A DNA stretch of 64,000 nucleotides from Anoplopoma fimbria (Eukaryota; Chordata; Actinopteri; Perciformes; Anoplopomatidae), in NCBI RefSeq assembly GCF_027596085.1, contig NC_072465.1:17810207-17874206 (forward strand), given 5' to 3'. The notes under the pieces are model-generated. The model ran no database searches and was not told the DNA's origin. It saw nothing but the letters and a program-made list of their open reading frames with translations. Below are positions 39,622 through 53,500 of the stretch, one piece after another; position 1 is the stretch's first letter, and each line of letters begins with the position of its first letter. The position numbers and the translations under genes were made by a program.

Positions 39622-39946
39622 ATATGACGTAGGTTACGCTGCGCAGCCCCACAACGCTAAACAACATCCTTCAAACAAATAGTTATATTATATTTATTCT
39701 TTAGCTGAACCGCACATTTTATTATGTATACTCTAAATTACTCTTGTGCCCACGGGGTGGATATTGAGTCGTATTTTTGTGACCCCACAGACGAATACCG
39801 TCCTACGTTTGGCTTACGTTAAAACCCATATTCAATTGGCCGTAACGGTAGCTTATCCAGGTAGAAACGTACGTGACGTTGCTATCCGAAACGTGACGTC
39901 AGAGGGCGGGGCTAGCCCTCGCCACCGAGCATTCTGATTGGTCGGT
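39622..39946. promoter_or_regulatory. Shared promoter region of tcta and mon1a with CRE and CCAAT motifs
   Basis: Between the divergent tcta ATG (39450) and the first mon1a exon lie a palindromic CRE TGACGTCA at 39894-39901, a half-CRE near 39874, another TGACGT at 39625-39630 and an inverted CCAAT box (ATTGG) near 39938. No TATA box was seen. The layout fits a CpG-type bidirectional promoter. Confidence 0.55.
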
Positions 39947-40044
39947 TTAGCTTGTCAGTAGAGATTCCGGATGTCTGCTGTCGTAAGAGGAAAATTTGTT
40001 TTCTGCTTCTCATTCTTGACAGCTTGCTTGCTGCCGGGCTGCTG

Positions 40045-40101
40045 ATGAAAGTTGATGCTGTGAATTAGATGTTCAACCCTGCGTTTCGACGGCACCACAT
40101 C
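40045..40101 (+). promoter_or_regulatory. mon1a: mon1a untranslated exon 1 with upstream ORFs
   Basis: A donor (CACATC then GTAAGT) at 40101/40102 pairs with an acceptor at 40614 just before the mon1a start. Upstream ATGs lie at 40045 (seven codons, stop 40066-40068) and 40069 (reads 11 codons to the donor and 11 more in exon 2, stopping at 40648-40650). The second overlaps the main start out of frame. Confidence 0.5.
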
Positions 40102-40630
40102 GTAAGTGTTATTCTCTGACTTGTATCTGTCTAGTTTTAGCGGACCACCATTGCCTGCAAGCTCACTGTTAAATCGAGGCCATGAAATTGATCTGTGTGT
40201 GTCGCTTGCTAGCAGGCAATGTTAGCCATGTAATTGCAGCCAGCATTTACTGAGTTGCAACAGAATACCCAGTCAAATGCTTATTCAGAGTTAAAAAGGT
40301 GAGCTTTCTTCACGTGAGCAAGCTAGCAGAGAAGCAATCATCAGCTTCATAAGTAGGTTTAGCTGTTGTACTTTTCTGTTATACTTTCTTCTCTCTGTCC
40401 AGTTTATCTGCAGTATAACATTAGCCAGACTGCTGGAAGTTGTAATTCTCTGTAACCAGTTTGTTTCTGTAATCATGTGACCTGACCACTGGTCCAGTAT
40501 GAGTGCTCCTATTCATAAGAGAAGGGGCTGCATGCAGGGGTATAAAGCTGTTTATTCGGAATTGTTTGGTTGAAGTATGTATTTAATGTTATTTTTATTT
40601 TTTTAAATCTGTAGAGACTGGTATGGTATC

Positions 40631-43600
40631 ATGGAGAGAGACAATCATGAAGAAGGAGAGGCACAGGGAGTGAAGATTTGTGATCCACCCTGTGAGAGAA
40701 ATCCACCTGGTAAATGATTTAGTCTTTCTTTAAAGCGATTCACATTTTAGCTTACATCTTACCCTTCATCATTCATTTCATAATTACGTTTTTGTTATTA
40801 TTTTAGCTGACACCTTGGCGACTTCTCTCTCCCTCCTGGGGAATCACATGTTTCCTTATCCGGTGGAGAGAAAGGACAGTACCACTGTTAACCAAGAGGA
40901 GCCTGCAGATTCAATCCTGTCAGATGTTACAGCAGAGGAGAAGAGTCTGGATGAAGAGCCCCAGTCCAACCAGGTAACAGAGCCAGAGACGGAGGAGACA
41001 GAAAACTCTGAGTGTCAGAACAATGTGTCTTCCCAGCCGCCTGACGAGGGAACCGAGGATGCTGCCACTGAGAATGACCGTAGCGACTCGGGGGAGTTTG
41101 TCGTTACAATGTTGGCCAAGGCCAAGCTGGAGGAGCAAGGAATAGGTGTGGAGGGAAGGTCATCTCCCTTGTTGGAGGCAGGCATCCAGGAATACCCTGC
41201 TTTTATGTCTCATCGTGATGAGGACGTGACAGCTGAAAGCTGGCGGCAGCACAGGAAGCATGTTTTCGTGTTGAGTGAAGCAGGCAAACCCATCTATTCC
41301 CGATATGGCAGTGAAGAGGCTCTTTCATCTACAATGGGAGTCATGATGGCGCTGGTGTCCTTTGTTCAAAGTGGAGATAATATCATCCGCTCAGTCTATT
41401 CAGGTGAGTGCATTAGTGTGATTTTTTTTTTTTTCTAACATTATTGTAAAAGGAATTGTCTAATAACATAAATGAGAGCAAGTGAAGACATTTCACAGAT
41501 AATTGTGTAGGAGCAGCCAGTAAATGTGGCAGCAGTGGCTCTGGCTCACCAAAGAGAACAAATTAATTAATACCAACTGACAGAAAGTTCTGCTCCATTG
41601 AGAAATACAATGAGCAAGCAGATATTTAGGTATTTACAGAAGTGTTTTCACATTCATTTTGGGTTTATTTGAAGTAAACTATTTTATTTTGGAAATGCCT
41701 GTTACATTAACACTCATTTCTAAGTCCACAACACATCCAATATATTTGAGTGCAGAGCTGTTTATCCCTAGTGGCATTGTTAGTAAACATCCAACGTTAC
41801 TTCCAATATTCTTAATCTTTTCTGATGTCTTTTCTTCCTTCCATCAGAGGGGCACACCGTGGTGTTCTTACAGAAAGGGCCCCTAGTGCTGGTGTGTGTC
41901 TCTTGCAGTCGTCAGACTGAGCAGCAGCTCCGTGGAGAGCTCCTCTATGTGTACTACCAGATCATCAGCATGCTCACCCAAGCCAGCATCTCCCGCATCT
42001 TTGAGCACAAGAAAAACTACGACCTGAGGAGGCTCCTGGCGGGCTCGGAGAAGATCCTGGACGGTCTTCTCAACCTGGTGGATTCCGACCCCAGCTTCCT
42101 GCTAGCAGCAGTACACTGCTTGCCCATAGCTTCCTCTCTCAGGGACTCTCTCAGCCTGATCCTGCAGAAAGCAATCACCCCCAATCTGGTTTTCTCCATC
42201 CTCATTGCGAAGAACCAGCTGCTCACCATCGTCCAAGAAAAGACTGTCATTGAGGACGCCAGGCTGGAGCCTGCTGACGTCCACCTTCTGCTCAACCTAA
42301 TCGGAGCGTCCTCTGCCTTTCAGGCTGGGGAGATCTGGACTCCCATCTGCCTCCCCCTCTTTAACCCTGACTGTTACTTTTATGCATACATTTCTTACCT
42401 GGACCCTCCAGAATGCACTGTTTGCTTGCTGCTGCTCTCGACAGACAAGGAGGCTTTCTACGCCGTAGCCGACTGCAAGAGGAAGATAGAGGAGGCCATG
42501 ATTGCTCAGAACTCCCTGAGCCTCATAGCCAAAGTCCAGTCGTACAGTGTGAGCCAGGTGGGCGTCTCAGACCTCAGACACTTCATGTACAAGCCCTTTG
42601 ATGTGCCCGACAACTACCGCCAGCTAACTCAGTTCACCAGGTGTGTTTGTGTGCTTTTTGTTTTTATAAATGTGTCTGAAATATAACATTTTCTTAGTCT
42701 CAAGAAGTTTATATACCTTGCATAAGATAAAGCATGAAAGCCCATTTCCTCTAAAAAAAAAAAAAATACAGCCTAGTGTGGTTGTTGTTTAAAAATGAAT
42801 GTGCCCTGTTCAGAATACAAGTTTTTTTTTTTTTTAATTAGCTTCCAGTTACAAGGGCACAGAGAAATACAAATGAGGGGAAAAAAAGAAAATTCAAATT
42901 GCCTTCCACTAATGTTGTCAATTCACTCCACTTATCTCTCAATGAGCTGAACTGAAAACAGTAGGCGCTTTATTACATAAGCCAGTAGGCATTTGAAACC
43001 TTGACAATGAAAGTGAAGTCTTACAAATAATCAAAGCCCCGCACTTAAAATGATAAAAAAAATAACTTATTTATATGGCTCAGAATAAAGTTACATAGAA
43101 CAAAAATGACTGTTTTGTGAAGCTGTGCATCTTTGTTGCATCAGTACACCATAGCCCTCGTGTTTATGTATATCACTATATCTTTATTTATGTGGAAACT
43201 TTGTTCGTCTTTCCTGTCTGTAACCTTTACAATTTGTTGTTGCATGCAGCCCAGAGATGGAGGCCCCCTACAGCAGTGAAGAGGAGAAAATGAGACTCCT
43301 GGACCTTTATCGTTATATGCACAGCCGCATCCACCACACCTCAAGACCCCTCAAGCTCATCTACCACGTCGCTGAGAGGGAAACTCTGCTAGCCTGGGTA
43401 TGTAGCGGTGCTTATGTTACTTCATCACTGTCACTATATACACATTGTTCTGAGTACTGTCATTGCATTTATTCAATTATCTTTGACATGAGAGTCTGTG
43501 GATATATTTTAAGAATTTTTTACAGGAAAGATATTTGGAAATACATTTGTTTGCTTACTTACGTAGAGTTGGGTGAGAACATCAAGGCCAGACTCATATC

Positions 43601-44488
43601 TGTCCATTCAATATGAAGCTAGTTAGCTTAGCTTAGTATAAAGACTGGAAACAGTCGGTAAAAGCTTGCTGTTGTGGTTTAACTGAGGGTTGTGTGCTGG
43701 AATATTTCTTGGCTGGGCACAGTACTTAGCCTGTTGATTAGTGGGCTTTACGAGCGATGGTACGTGGATTTTTTTTACCTTTGAACAAATGGGTGGGAGG
43801 AATCTGTAAAGTCAGTGGTTAAGGGAGTGGATAAGGAACAAATGTCCTGCATGAATATTGTGCTGTAATACAAGGCAAAGAAACCAAAAGTCACCACACA
43901 GCACTAAAGGGTAAGAAGAAATCTTCAACCCATGGATTTCTGCTGCTCAGGCTTTTATTTTTGGGGCGTACTGGGCCCAGGTGTGTCCCTTGCCCCCTGA
44001 TTACTGTCCAGTCAGGTCTGCAGCCCTGGAGACACAGCTGAGGAACCAAACAGAGGGGCCGTCAAAGCTGCTGTCTGTAGCTTCATATTAAATGAACAGA
44101 TTTTATAGTATCAACCTTCTCATCTAACGCTCAGGGAAAAAAAGCAAATAAGAGTATTTCCCCAAAATATCAAACAACTCCTATATAAATGTGGACAGTG
44201 ACAGATTGTTTCAGTTTGCTAAAATAACACCTAAACTGTTAATTTTCCTCTCTGCTGTAGGTCACAAGTAAGTTTGAACTGTACACCTGCTTCAGTCCTC
44301 TGGTGACGAAGGCCTGTGCTATCACTGCTATCACTAAGCTTCTACGGTGGATTAAAAAGGAGGAGGACCGTCTATTCATCAGATACCCTTCAAAGTATTC
44401 AACCACCCCGAACCCCAGCAAGAGCTCTCGAGGCGGGAAATCTGACCAGCAAGACTCCACAGATAACGGCTTCTTATCTCTTCTATAG
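40631..44488 (+). CDS. mon1a: mon1a, MON1 subunit of the Rab7 exchange factor
   Basis: MON1 pairs with CCZ1 as the guanine-exchange factor that activates Rab7 during the early-to-late endosome switch. Five coding exons: 40631-40709, 40807-41403, 41848-42640, 43250-43397 and 44261-44488, encoding 614 residues. The N-terminal about 130 residues are acidic and disordered. The conserved longin-type region starts at [20 protein letters not shown] and continues through [30 protein letters not shown] and the C-terminal [21 protein letters not shown]1A and MON1B are similar; synteny with 3p21 genes favours mon1a. The main ATG has a good context (A at -3, G at +4). AATAAA at 45824-45829 is a candidate polyadenylation signal. 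Confidence 0.92.
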
Positions 44489-47067
44489 GACTTTCTTAGC
44501 GCTCAGCCTCATTCAACAATAGTTTGTACACTGGTTCCAAGATATTTTTGAACCCCCTTTTGACTCTTGTTGGACTTGACAGACATTGACTACTGGAATC
44601 TCTACAACACTACAAAAGTTTTACACTATTTAAGAAGGAATGAACTCTTTCAGTCTAGTATTATTTCTTCATTGGATCACTGCTTTCGATCAGAAACAGT
44701 CAGGGCGAGACAGCGTTAGTGCGTTTTAAATCGAACTGTGGTAGAAAAATAATTGCAATGATATTTAATTGTATGTTTTTATATTGTTTTATAACTGGAA
44801 CAAGAAGGAAAATTTCCTCACGGACAGTGAATGTATCACACAGATGACAGTTCATTCATATGCTATAACTATTCACAACAGTAAATTAAGATGAGGAGTG
44901 AAATTAACTTAAACTACCTTTCTCAGACTAGTTCTTAGATTTCTTTCATTGAACAATAACATACCAATGTCACAAAACAGGATATGCAAGAAATGAATGA
45001 ACTGGAACTGCGAGTACAGGGATGGGCCACCATGCGTCATACTGGGTCATGAACTGGCCTCTATGGATTTGGTGGCTCATCCCTCTGAAACAACATGAAA
45101 ACGTGTCGTTTCATATCCCACTGACGTTTCTACATCAAATTTAAATGATCAGGTTTCATTAATGTTACATTTTGTGCAGAAAACAAGTAGGAAATCCCAG
45201 CCTGTTACAACTGATCGCTTTACAGGATCGACATTGTTTGTGTTTTCATCGTCCTCTAGTTAAGCTAAGAAGATGCCACTGAGCTCACACAGTGTTTTCT
45301 GCAGGTACGACTATCAGTCGACACTTGACTTAGTGACTTCAGGTGACTTGTCCTTTTGGATAATAGTTTTGTAATAATTGTCTATAAACAGTAGCCTCAT
45401 CTTTGTGTCCTTTGAGGAATTTCCTGTCAATTAAAGTCTTAAGAGTATGTCAATAGTATTATAAAATAAATCCCCGGTTACACCAGTCTAACCTTGTTCT
45501 GATTAAATAGAGATGTTGAAGTGAATATGCTTCATTTATGACCCACCAGAAAATGAAAAATTCACTTTACAGAAAGAAACACTTGATTTTCTGGGTCTGG
45601 CATTTTCTAAAATATTTTCCTATGAGTTTATTGAACTACTTAATTTGGTACTAATTATTATTCTTATTAAAAGAAAAACAGACAGTTGGTAGACTGCCAG
45701 TTAATTGCTTGTTTAACTTGAGTCTTTTTTTTTTTTTTTTTTTAAACGTGCATGGCAGGTGAGCTTTAGGTGCAATTATGGGAAATGTATTTAAAGGTGA
45801 GCATTCAGTTAACAAATATGATGAATAAAGTTTCCAACAACAAATGAGAAATGAGTGAATATTTACTTGGATTTCTGTGGAGTGGTAATACTTTAGTTAG
45901 TACCATATTACATAGTTCATTTCCTGGGAAAAATTAAGAATGGTATTAGGAATTAAGGGACCCATAAAATCAAGCATTACCAAAATATATTTGATATTCT
46001 TACTGTCATGATGTGTTTGTGTTATTCTGCCGTTAACAAACTTCAGGGGCTTGACGAGACGGAAGGCCAGCCCTCATCTGACCCTCCGTTAAAGCAATTA
46101 GCCAAAATGAATGTACCTGGGCCCTGTTGCTCAAAATGGTATGACCTAGAATCTCCCTTTTAGCAGTCAACAAAGTGTTAATACCAGTGGTTAACTGAGA
46201 TGACTTTCAAGATGTGTAGAGTACAAGCTTTGAATTGTGACTCATACATTGTAGACACTTGGTAAATATTTTTTAGTAGCTCCCTTACCCTAGTTACCGC
46301 CAGTTAAAACGCACTGCAAAAAGTTACACGCACAAAGTTACAAAGCAGCATACAAAGACTCAACCTTCAAGGCTTTTGTTAGACCTCCATGACATCGGAG
46401 CTTTCAATATTTACCTCTTATATTCCTAGAAATGTGGAAGAGCCTGTGGTGATGTGGGACACTTTCACTTCAAACCTTCACATTATCTTCCCTTCTAATA
46501 CTTTAGATTCTGTCTTGTAATGATATTTTGACCAAAAGACAAAACTCATATAAAACCGTTTACTGATGTGAAACTTGATTATTAGATGACACACATGCAG
46601 TTTTTTTTCAAACAGCATTTATTCTTGTGTGAGAAAATATTGTCTCAGGCAGATTATAGATCTTGCAGTACAATTCAAATAACAAGATCAGAAATCTCCC
46701 GTTCCACCCAAGAAAACAAACCAAAAAAAAAAAAAAAACAGCTTTTGTAGACTAGTGCGGTCACTGCTGCCTACTGAGCTCAGGTCTTGTGCCGCCTCAA
46801 ATCTAGAGAATATATTCTGACATGTTGGTGAATACCATCACTGTTACAAAGAGCTACTTAGCATCATACATAAATCTTTTCAATATTTTACTTATTAAAT
46901 AACACTCTCGACTGCCACAAATTATAAATTAAAATCTAAATTAGATTTTTGCATTCCTTAAATTACTTCATGTAAGCCAATATAAACATACATTTACATA
47001 TTTACAAAACTATACACATGCACCTTTACTACATTGAGGTTGTATTTTATATATGTATATACTGTAC

Positions 47068-47127
<60 letters not shown>

Positions 47128-48296
47128 TTGCCACATATATGGCTCCAGGAGACACCAATCCTACAAGTCTTCTTTAAAACTCTTTGTGCTTTTCAAGTCG
47201 TTTCAGCCAGATTTGCAAGTTCTTCAGTGAGTGATTGCAGTAGAATTTGTCATAACCACATAATAATCAGCTTCATCTTTGTAGTGGCCTCACACCTCAC
47301 TAACCAAGTAGCTGCACCGGATACTCCAACATTCTAGTATCATAACACAGTTTCACAATATGGAAAAATAAGTAAAGACCTCTAAAGTCCCACCTACAAC
47401 GCGTCATATCTGGACTAAAAGTTCAATGTTTGCCCTGGCATCAGCTATCAGTATTTCTGTTTATTTCAAATTGTTCTTTTGACAAATATTTTGTGTTAAC
47501 TGAGCAATTCTCAGAATTGTTGAATGAAGTGTGTACACACTCGAAACATAATCTAGGAGCCAAACAAAGTTATGATCCACTGCTGGTTTAGTGGTAAATG
47601 TAATGTCAATGCCAGCTTGAGCAGGTTTGATGTGGTTATTTATGATAATGTTCTGTTCAATATCAATGATAACTAAAAGGCTCTCTGATTCAATGGAGGG
47701 AGGATCTGGAGGAATGGTTTTAAGTCTTGTACCCTTTACATTCATTTGAAAATAATGAAAACATTTACATATATACCAATTAGCATTAGATTTGATAACT
47801 TAAAGAGTCATTTTATTTGGCAAAAATTAAACGTTTCTTCCAAAGCCAAACTATTCAGCTGCTCCAGATATGACGTGAACATTAAGTAGGACTTTCACAC
47901 TTCATTAAACACAGTGACATTTCAATGGCAAATACAATCTAAATATGTTTTGAATCAAGACGTTCCCTTTGACGATTTAATATTTACACTTCTCTCACCT
48001 AAGTCTTGACTCACTTTGGCCTAAAATAAAATCTGTATATAGACACATAGCAACAGTGGTTGTGTAAAATCTTTTACAAAAATTTCATGAGTAAAGGAAC
48101 ATATTCATCTAGGAAAATGTCTTCGAGCACTTTCCTCTACATTTTATAAATCAGAGAAACAGTTTTATGACAGAAAACTCTCTTATACCACCAACTGTTA
48201 ACCCTTTGTTTTACTTTCCCACCCTTTTAAGAGCATTGATGAAGCTTCTATACATAGAACAACAAAGCCTTTTTGACATGATAAAATCTTAAAACT
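44489..48296. other. Convergent 3' UTRs of mon1a and brpf3
   Basis: The left part is the mon1a 3' UTR (candidate signal AATAAA at 45824-45829). The right part is the brpf3 3' UTR (minus-strand AATAAA at 46618-46623). A CA microsatellite lies at about 47071-47123. Frames of up to 94 codons are artefacts. The synteny junction between human 3p21-type and 6p21-type genes falls here. Confidence 0.6.
47071..47123. repeat. (CA)n microsatellite
   Basis: A CA tract of about 53 bp inside the predicted brpf3 3' UTR (UG-rich in that transcript). Confidence 0.94.
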
Positions 48297-50519
48297 TTAT
48301 ATAAAATTGGAGGGAGTGAAGTTTAGATTTCCTCTCACGTGATTTAAATGTACCATGGCCCGGTCGTATGCAGTGTGTACAGACTTGCGAACGCTCGGTT
48401 TCTTTCCTTCCATTAAGCGCAGTTTGTCTACAGTGTCGTCCAACCCCATCGGCAGCAATTTGTTCCGAGGGAGCCATTGCCTGAAAACCAAGAGGCACAA
48501 CTTTCATCAAAGCGACCAAGACGTGATTGTTTATAAAAAATCAGCATGAGGTTTAGCTGGCCTGTCTGAATCTTACCAAGTTCTTTTGGTGTCAAAGAAA
48601 AGCACCAAGAAGAGCTTTTCCCCTTCTTCCGTTTCTCTCCACTCGCCCAGTTTGAGCACCTCCACGGGAGGCACTGGGATGGGGATGCCGTTGTGAAGAA
48701 GCCCTTCCTGGGGCATGTCTGGGTCAACAATCTGTAACAACAAATTATGTCAGTCAAAGATGACCGGTTTGTCGTGCCCCTCTATGGGATGCCGCTCTGA
48801 GACTTAGTATAATACAGCATAAACTGCAAGAGCAGATAGGTCCTCACCATTGCTGGGTACGATGGATATCCTCTGCATTTGGCCCAAACTAGGTCCAAAG
48901 GTCCGAGCTCGGCCTCACTATCTAAAGATAGAAGTGTAGACTGTCCTGTGAACAGGATATTCCAATACATCCAATTAATTTGTATTCGGGACACATCTTG
49001 AGACCAAACATAAAATGTCATGAAATTGTATTGCTCATAAAATAAGTTGTGTGCAGCATTTTACATTATGCATCCATTAAACACTGAAAAATTGAGGCAT
49101 TTCACTGTATTTTCAAATTGCCTTCTCATCATACACACCAGACCCACAGATGTCTCCATTCTCACTGTTAGGAACTTTTGCCAATGCAGGTTTACCCCGA
49201 CTTCGTTTGGGTGGGGAGACACTACAGCTGTAAACAAGAGGAGAGAAAAGCAACAAAAGGTGGGTGATTTTTAAGTTAAAGCACAGTTTACGGTGAGACT
49301 ATCTAATCTTGAGGAGTCCCCCGACTAAAAATGTACAAAGTTGAATCTGGCTGGAGATTCATGTTGCCATCGCTTCGCTGTTGTTGTTTTTGTTGTTTCA
49401 GAATAATGAAGGAAGCGGTTTGTTGTCTGTTTCTGTAGCTGCGGTGAGTCATAAGACAGAGAGACACAGCTTCTTATCCTTCTTGCTTTTTGTGGTTGTA
49501 AATAGAGCTTTTGGTCCTAATTTCATTTCCACCCATTGCATTAATCCAGAAGAAGGGAAACAAGCTGACTCATACAGCTGTTTCAATGTGCATCCCTCTG
49601 TTTATTTTACTGCCACCAGAGAACCAATCTGTATGTTCGTGTGGTTCTTGCATTGGGCCCATTGCCTCCGTGACTCAATACTCACTTTAGTTTTTGGTCG
49701 TCATCATCATCATGCTCTGCAAAGGTGTGCTTTCCATTTGTCAGGCCTAGCAGAAACACGAATGAAATGGTGACAAATATGGACCTTTTAGAATCTCTGA
49801 TTTTATTAAACTGATCTATTTTTTCCTTACCTCCTTCTCTGGGTGGTGGAGGGAGTTTGTCTGCTTCACTTTCTGAGCTGGGGCCTCTGGACCTCAGGTG
49901 GTGTGAGGAAGGAGAGGGAGGTGCAGGGGAGGCGTTTGGAGTGGATGGTAAGGGGGTGATGTTGGTCACACTGGGTGAATTTGGGCGGGCAGGGGGGCTT
50001 TCCAACCCGTTGGTTTTACCCTCAGACGTTTTACCATTCTGTTGTGGTGGGGACTTGTTTTTAACCATCCGCGCCCCATTTTTAGCTTTTTTAAACAGAA
50101 CAGACGTACGACGACCGACTCCAACCAAAGGCAGAGTCGGGGGTGTCCCCAGCGGAGTAACCTCATGAACCGCCTCCTGTTGTGATGACGGCGTTTCACC
50201 AACTTCAGCCTCATCTTCACCTTGGCTTTTGCCTCCACTGCGGGAGGACCTCTGGCGCTTATAGGAGCGTCCAGGAGACCTCCGCCCTCCAGGTACGATG
50301 CCCAGGACAGGAGGTTCCAGAGGAGCATCTCCTGGCAGCGGCGATGAGACTGGGCAGGTGAGTTCAAGCACAGGTGGAGCGTCATCTGGATCAAAGAGAC
50401 ATTTATTGAATCATCATGAATACAGCTGAAACGATTAGTCACTAAAACTTATATGCCTTTCATTAACTAAAATCTCCAATATGAAGATTTGCTGCTTTTC
50501 AATGTTTCATTCATTGTAA

Positions 50520-50551
<32 letters not shown>

Positions 50552-53500
50552 GGTCTATTGATCGGACAAAACAAGACACTGGAAGACGTTACATTGGACT
50601 TTAGGGAATTATAATAGGCATCACAATTTGACATGCACTAGACAAAATTATTAATTATTAAAATCAAAACGGCAGATTAATCAATAATGCAAATATTTGT
50701 TAGTTGCTTTGAATACATAAAAGAATGTGCTATTACTGTCTACATTGTGTTCAAATGGCACAAAATATATTAAATGAAATATATATATTTTTTACCTGTC
50801 CCAGAGTTTGACATGGCTTTCAAAGGTCTATTTGTCTTCTTTTTCTTTTCCTTCTTCTCCTCTTCTTCTTCCTCCTCCTCCTCCTCTTCCTCCTCTTTTA
50901 CTTCATCCTCCTTGTCATTGCCATTCACTGATTGAGAGTTTTGCTGCTGCTGGTTCATCTTCTGTCTGAGAGAGTTGATCTCTCGGCGCAGCAACCTGAT
51001 GCGTTTGGTTCGACCACCACTGGTGCGCATGGAAGCAACCATGTCCAGTTTGTCCAGTAAGGCCTTCAGCTGTTCGTCCGTGTTTAAGTGGAGTCTGTTC
51101 TCCGGGTCCAACAGAGAGTCGACTGTAGAGGGTGTAAGAAGAGAAACAAAAAAAGGAAGAAAAACAGATGAGGCATGAAGGTTACGATCGAGGAGAAATA
51201 GCTTGTTCCCACTCTCAACTCACCGTCGTCCCACGTACAGTTGTAGAAGCCATGTCTGTTGGGAGACTCTGGGAGATGCATCCCGGTGCTGGGGTCCAGG
51301 CCGATGCTCTGAGACTGCCTGTGGGCGTGACGGAGAACTGCTCCACCCACCTCGCGCAGTTGTAAGGCTGTCTTGTGAAACATGGTGTCCTTGGAGTTGT
51401 ACTTGAGGCAGTTGGAGATCATGAGGTTAAAGTCCTTCTCTAGGTCCGCGATGGAGCAATAGGCATGTCCCTCCAGTTTGGTACACATGGTGGAGAAGTC
51501 CATGGGTTGGGAAATAAACTCCAGGTAATCTGGGACCTCGGTAAATCATGAAAATGAGACTGTTAGCCGAGTCAAAGCCAAAGCAATTACGCTGCTTGAT
51601 GTAAAGTGTGTATTTAAGCGGACTGCTTTCTAACTGCACCAACCTCTGATAGATTGACAGGCTGAGAGAAGATTTTTGCCGTGTCCTTCTCCTGCAGTTG
51701 TTCCAAGGTGGATCGCAGAAGCACCAACGCAGGAGTCAACTTCAACTCCAGAGCAGCCTGCTGAACTTTCAACTAAGGAGAGAAGACGTAAACACACACG
51801 GGTGTGGAGAGGAATAACATGGTCACGCTACGGTGGTTCAGATGAAAAACAATCGCCAAGTAAAACAGAGATAAATGGTGCATCAAATTTCATAATCAAT
51901 TTATCTATTGTTTTCTTTTAAATGATGAATAATTTATTAAATAGATGCAATGTGTACTGTTCGATTAACAGTACACATTGCAAACATATTTAGATATCCG
52001 TCATAGAAGACAAAAAGCATTGGATTTTGGGGCTAATTGCTTAAACAATTTATCTACTATCAAATTGTTGCTGAATAATTTTCTCACATTCGACTGATTA
52101 CTTGAGAAATAGTTTCAGCTCTAATAGGTATTCGTATGAAAGAGAATGCTGACGGGAGTCTTGTAAAAAATACCCTAAATAATTATAGCCTGCCCAGAAC
52201 TTCCTCTGTAACGCACCTGTTCTCTCTTTAGCCTCTCTCTCTTGCGGATCAGTTCCACCAAAAGCCTGGCTCTTTCCAGGTCCTGCCTCAACTTTTGCCA
52301 GTATCGTAGCTCTTCTCTGGCCGCACACAGCTTCTCATCAGGCTCCCTCTGAACACAAAAGCAACCAGCACAAAGAGAAAACACTTCTGATTTAGTTTTA
52401 AAATCCCCCACAATCAGTCTTGATCCCACCACAATCAGCAGGTTCCAGACTCTTATTGGAAAGTTTATTTATTAGTCCTACACTTTTTTTACTTCAAGTT
52501 TTCCATCAAGAAAGAAAATAATTATGACCCGGTCATATGTCCAATAAGCAAAAGCTGTGTAATCACAATTTTGATTCAATTTGCAAACAATAAAAAATTT
52601 CACTTAAATTAAATAACCTTTCAAAAAAGCAACCATAGAGACATTACTGTAAAAAATGTATGCTGTCATAATAATGCATTTTACAATCCCATACACAGCC
52701 AAGAGTAAATCTTTTTAAACTTGCATTTTATGGTTTAAAACACCTTAACACCTTAACAACTAACAGCTTAAGGGCAATAGTTTGAAACTAATATCCAGAA
52801 CTTTTTACACATTGTCGCCCTCTGCAGAAGTGAGAGGTCTACAGCAGAGATAACAGAGCTGTGAAGAGTTTTGTGGAAGCCCACCGTCTATTTCAATCAG
52901 CCATTTCAAGTGTGATGTCTGGACTTATGTTTGGATTTCAGTGTGTGAGAATACAAACATGGTGTGGTTTGATTTCACTGACTTGGCTGATTCTGTCCTG
53001 AGCAGACTTCATTGGTTCTGTGAAGGCTTAATACTCAAATTAATGTAAATATACTGGTGTGAATCAATGATCTTGCTCCACCCAACATATTTATATTAAT
53101 TAAGTTAAATTCAATGAAGCTGCCAGCTTTAAAAGTACTTATTAGTTATATTTCATTTTAAACACATACACTGGTCCTTATCTCTCTCCTCACCTGCTCT
53201 GCAGTCCTGTGGGTCTGTAGATGGGAATGAAGTCGGCGTATTAGAGGCATCCCATTTCGTGACTGTCGTTTCAGTAACCAGTAGTTATGAAGCCTCTGCA
53301 TGAACTGATTCTTCCTCTGGACTTCAACTCCTGTGCAGATCTTGTTCAGCCTGTAGAGATATAACAGTTGGACATTTAAACCTGTGTGGCAGTACTGGTG
53401 GTCATAATAACACCACTAAGGTGTTATTTTAAGTATCAATACAAGTATAAAATATTCATTTTTTAATGCATTGGATCAAAAATCTAATTAGATTGGAACG

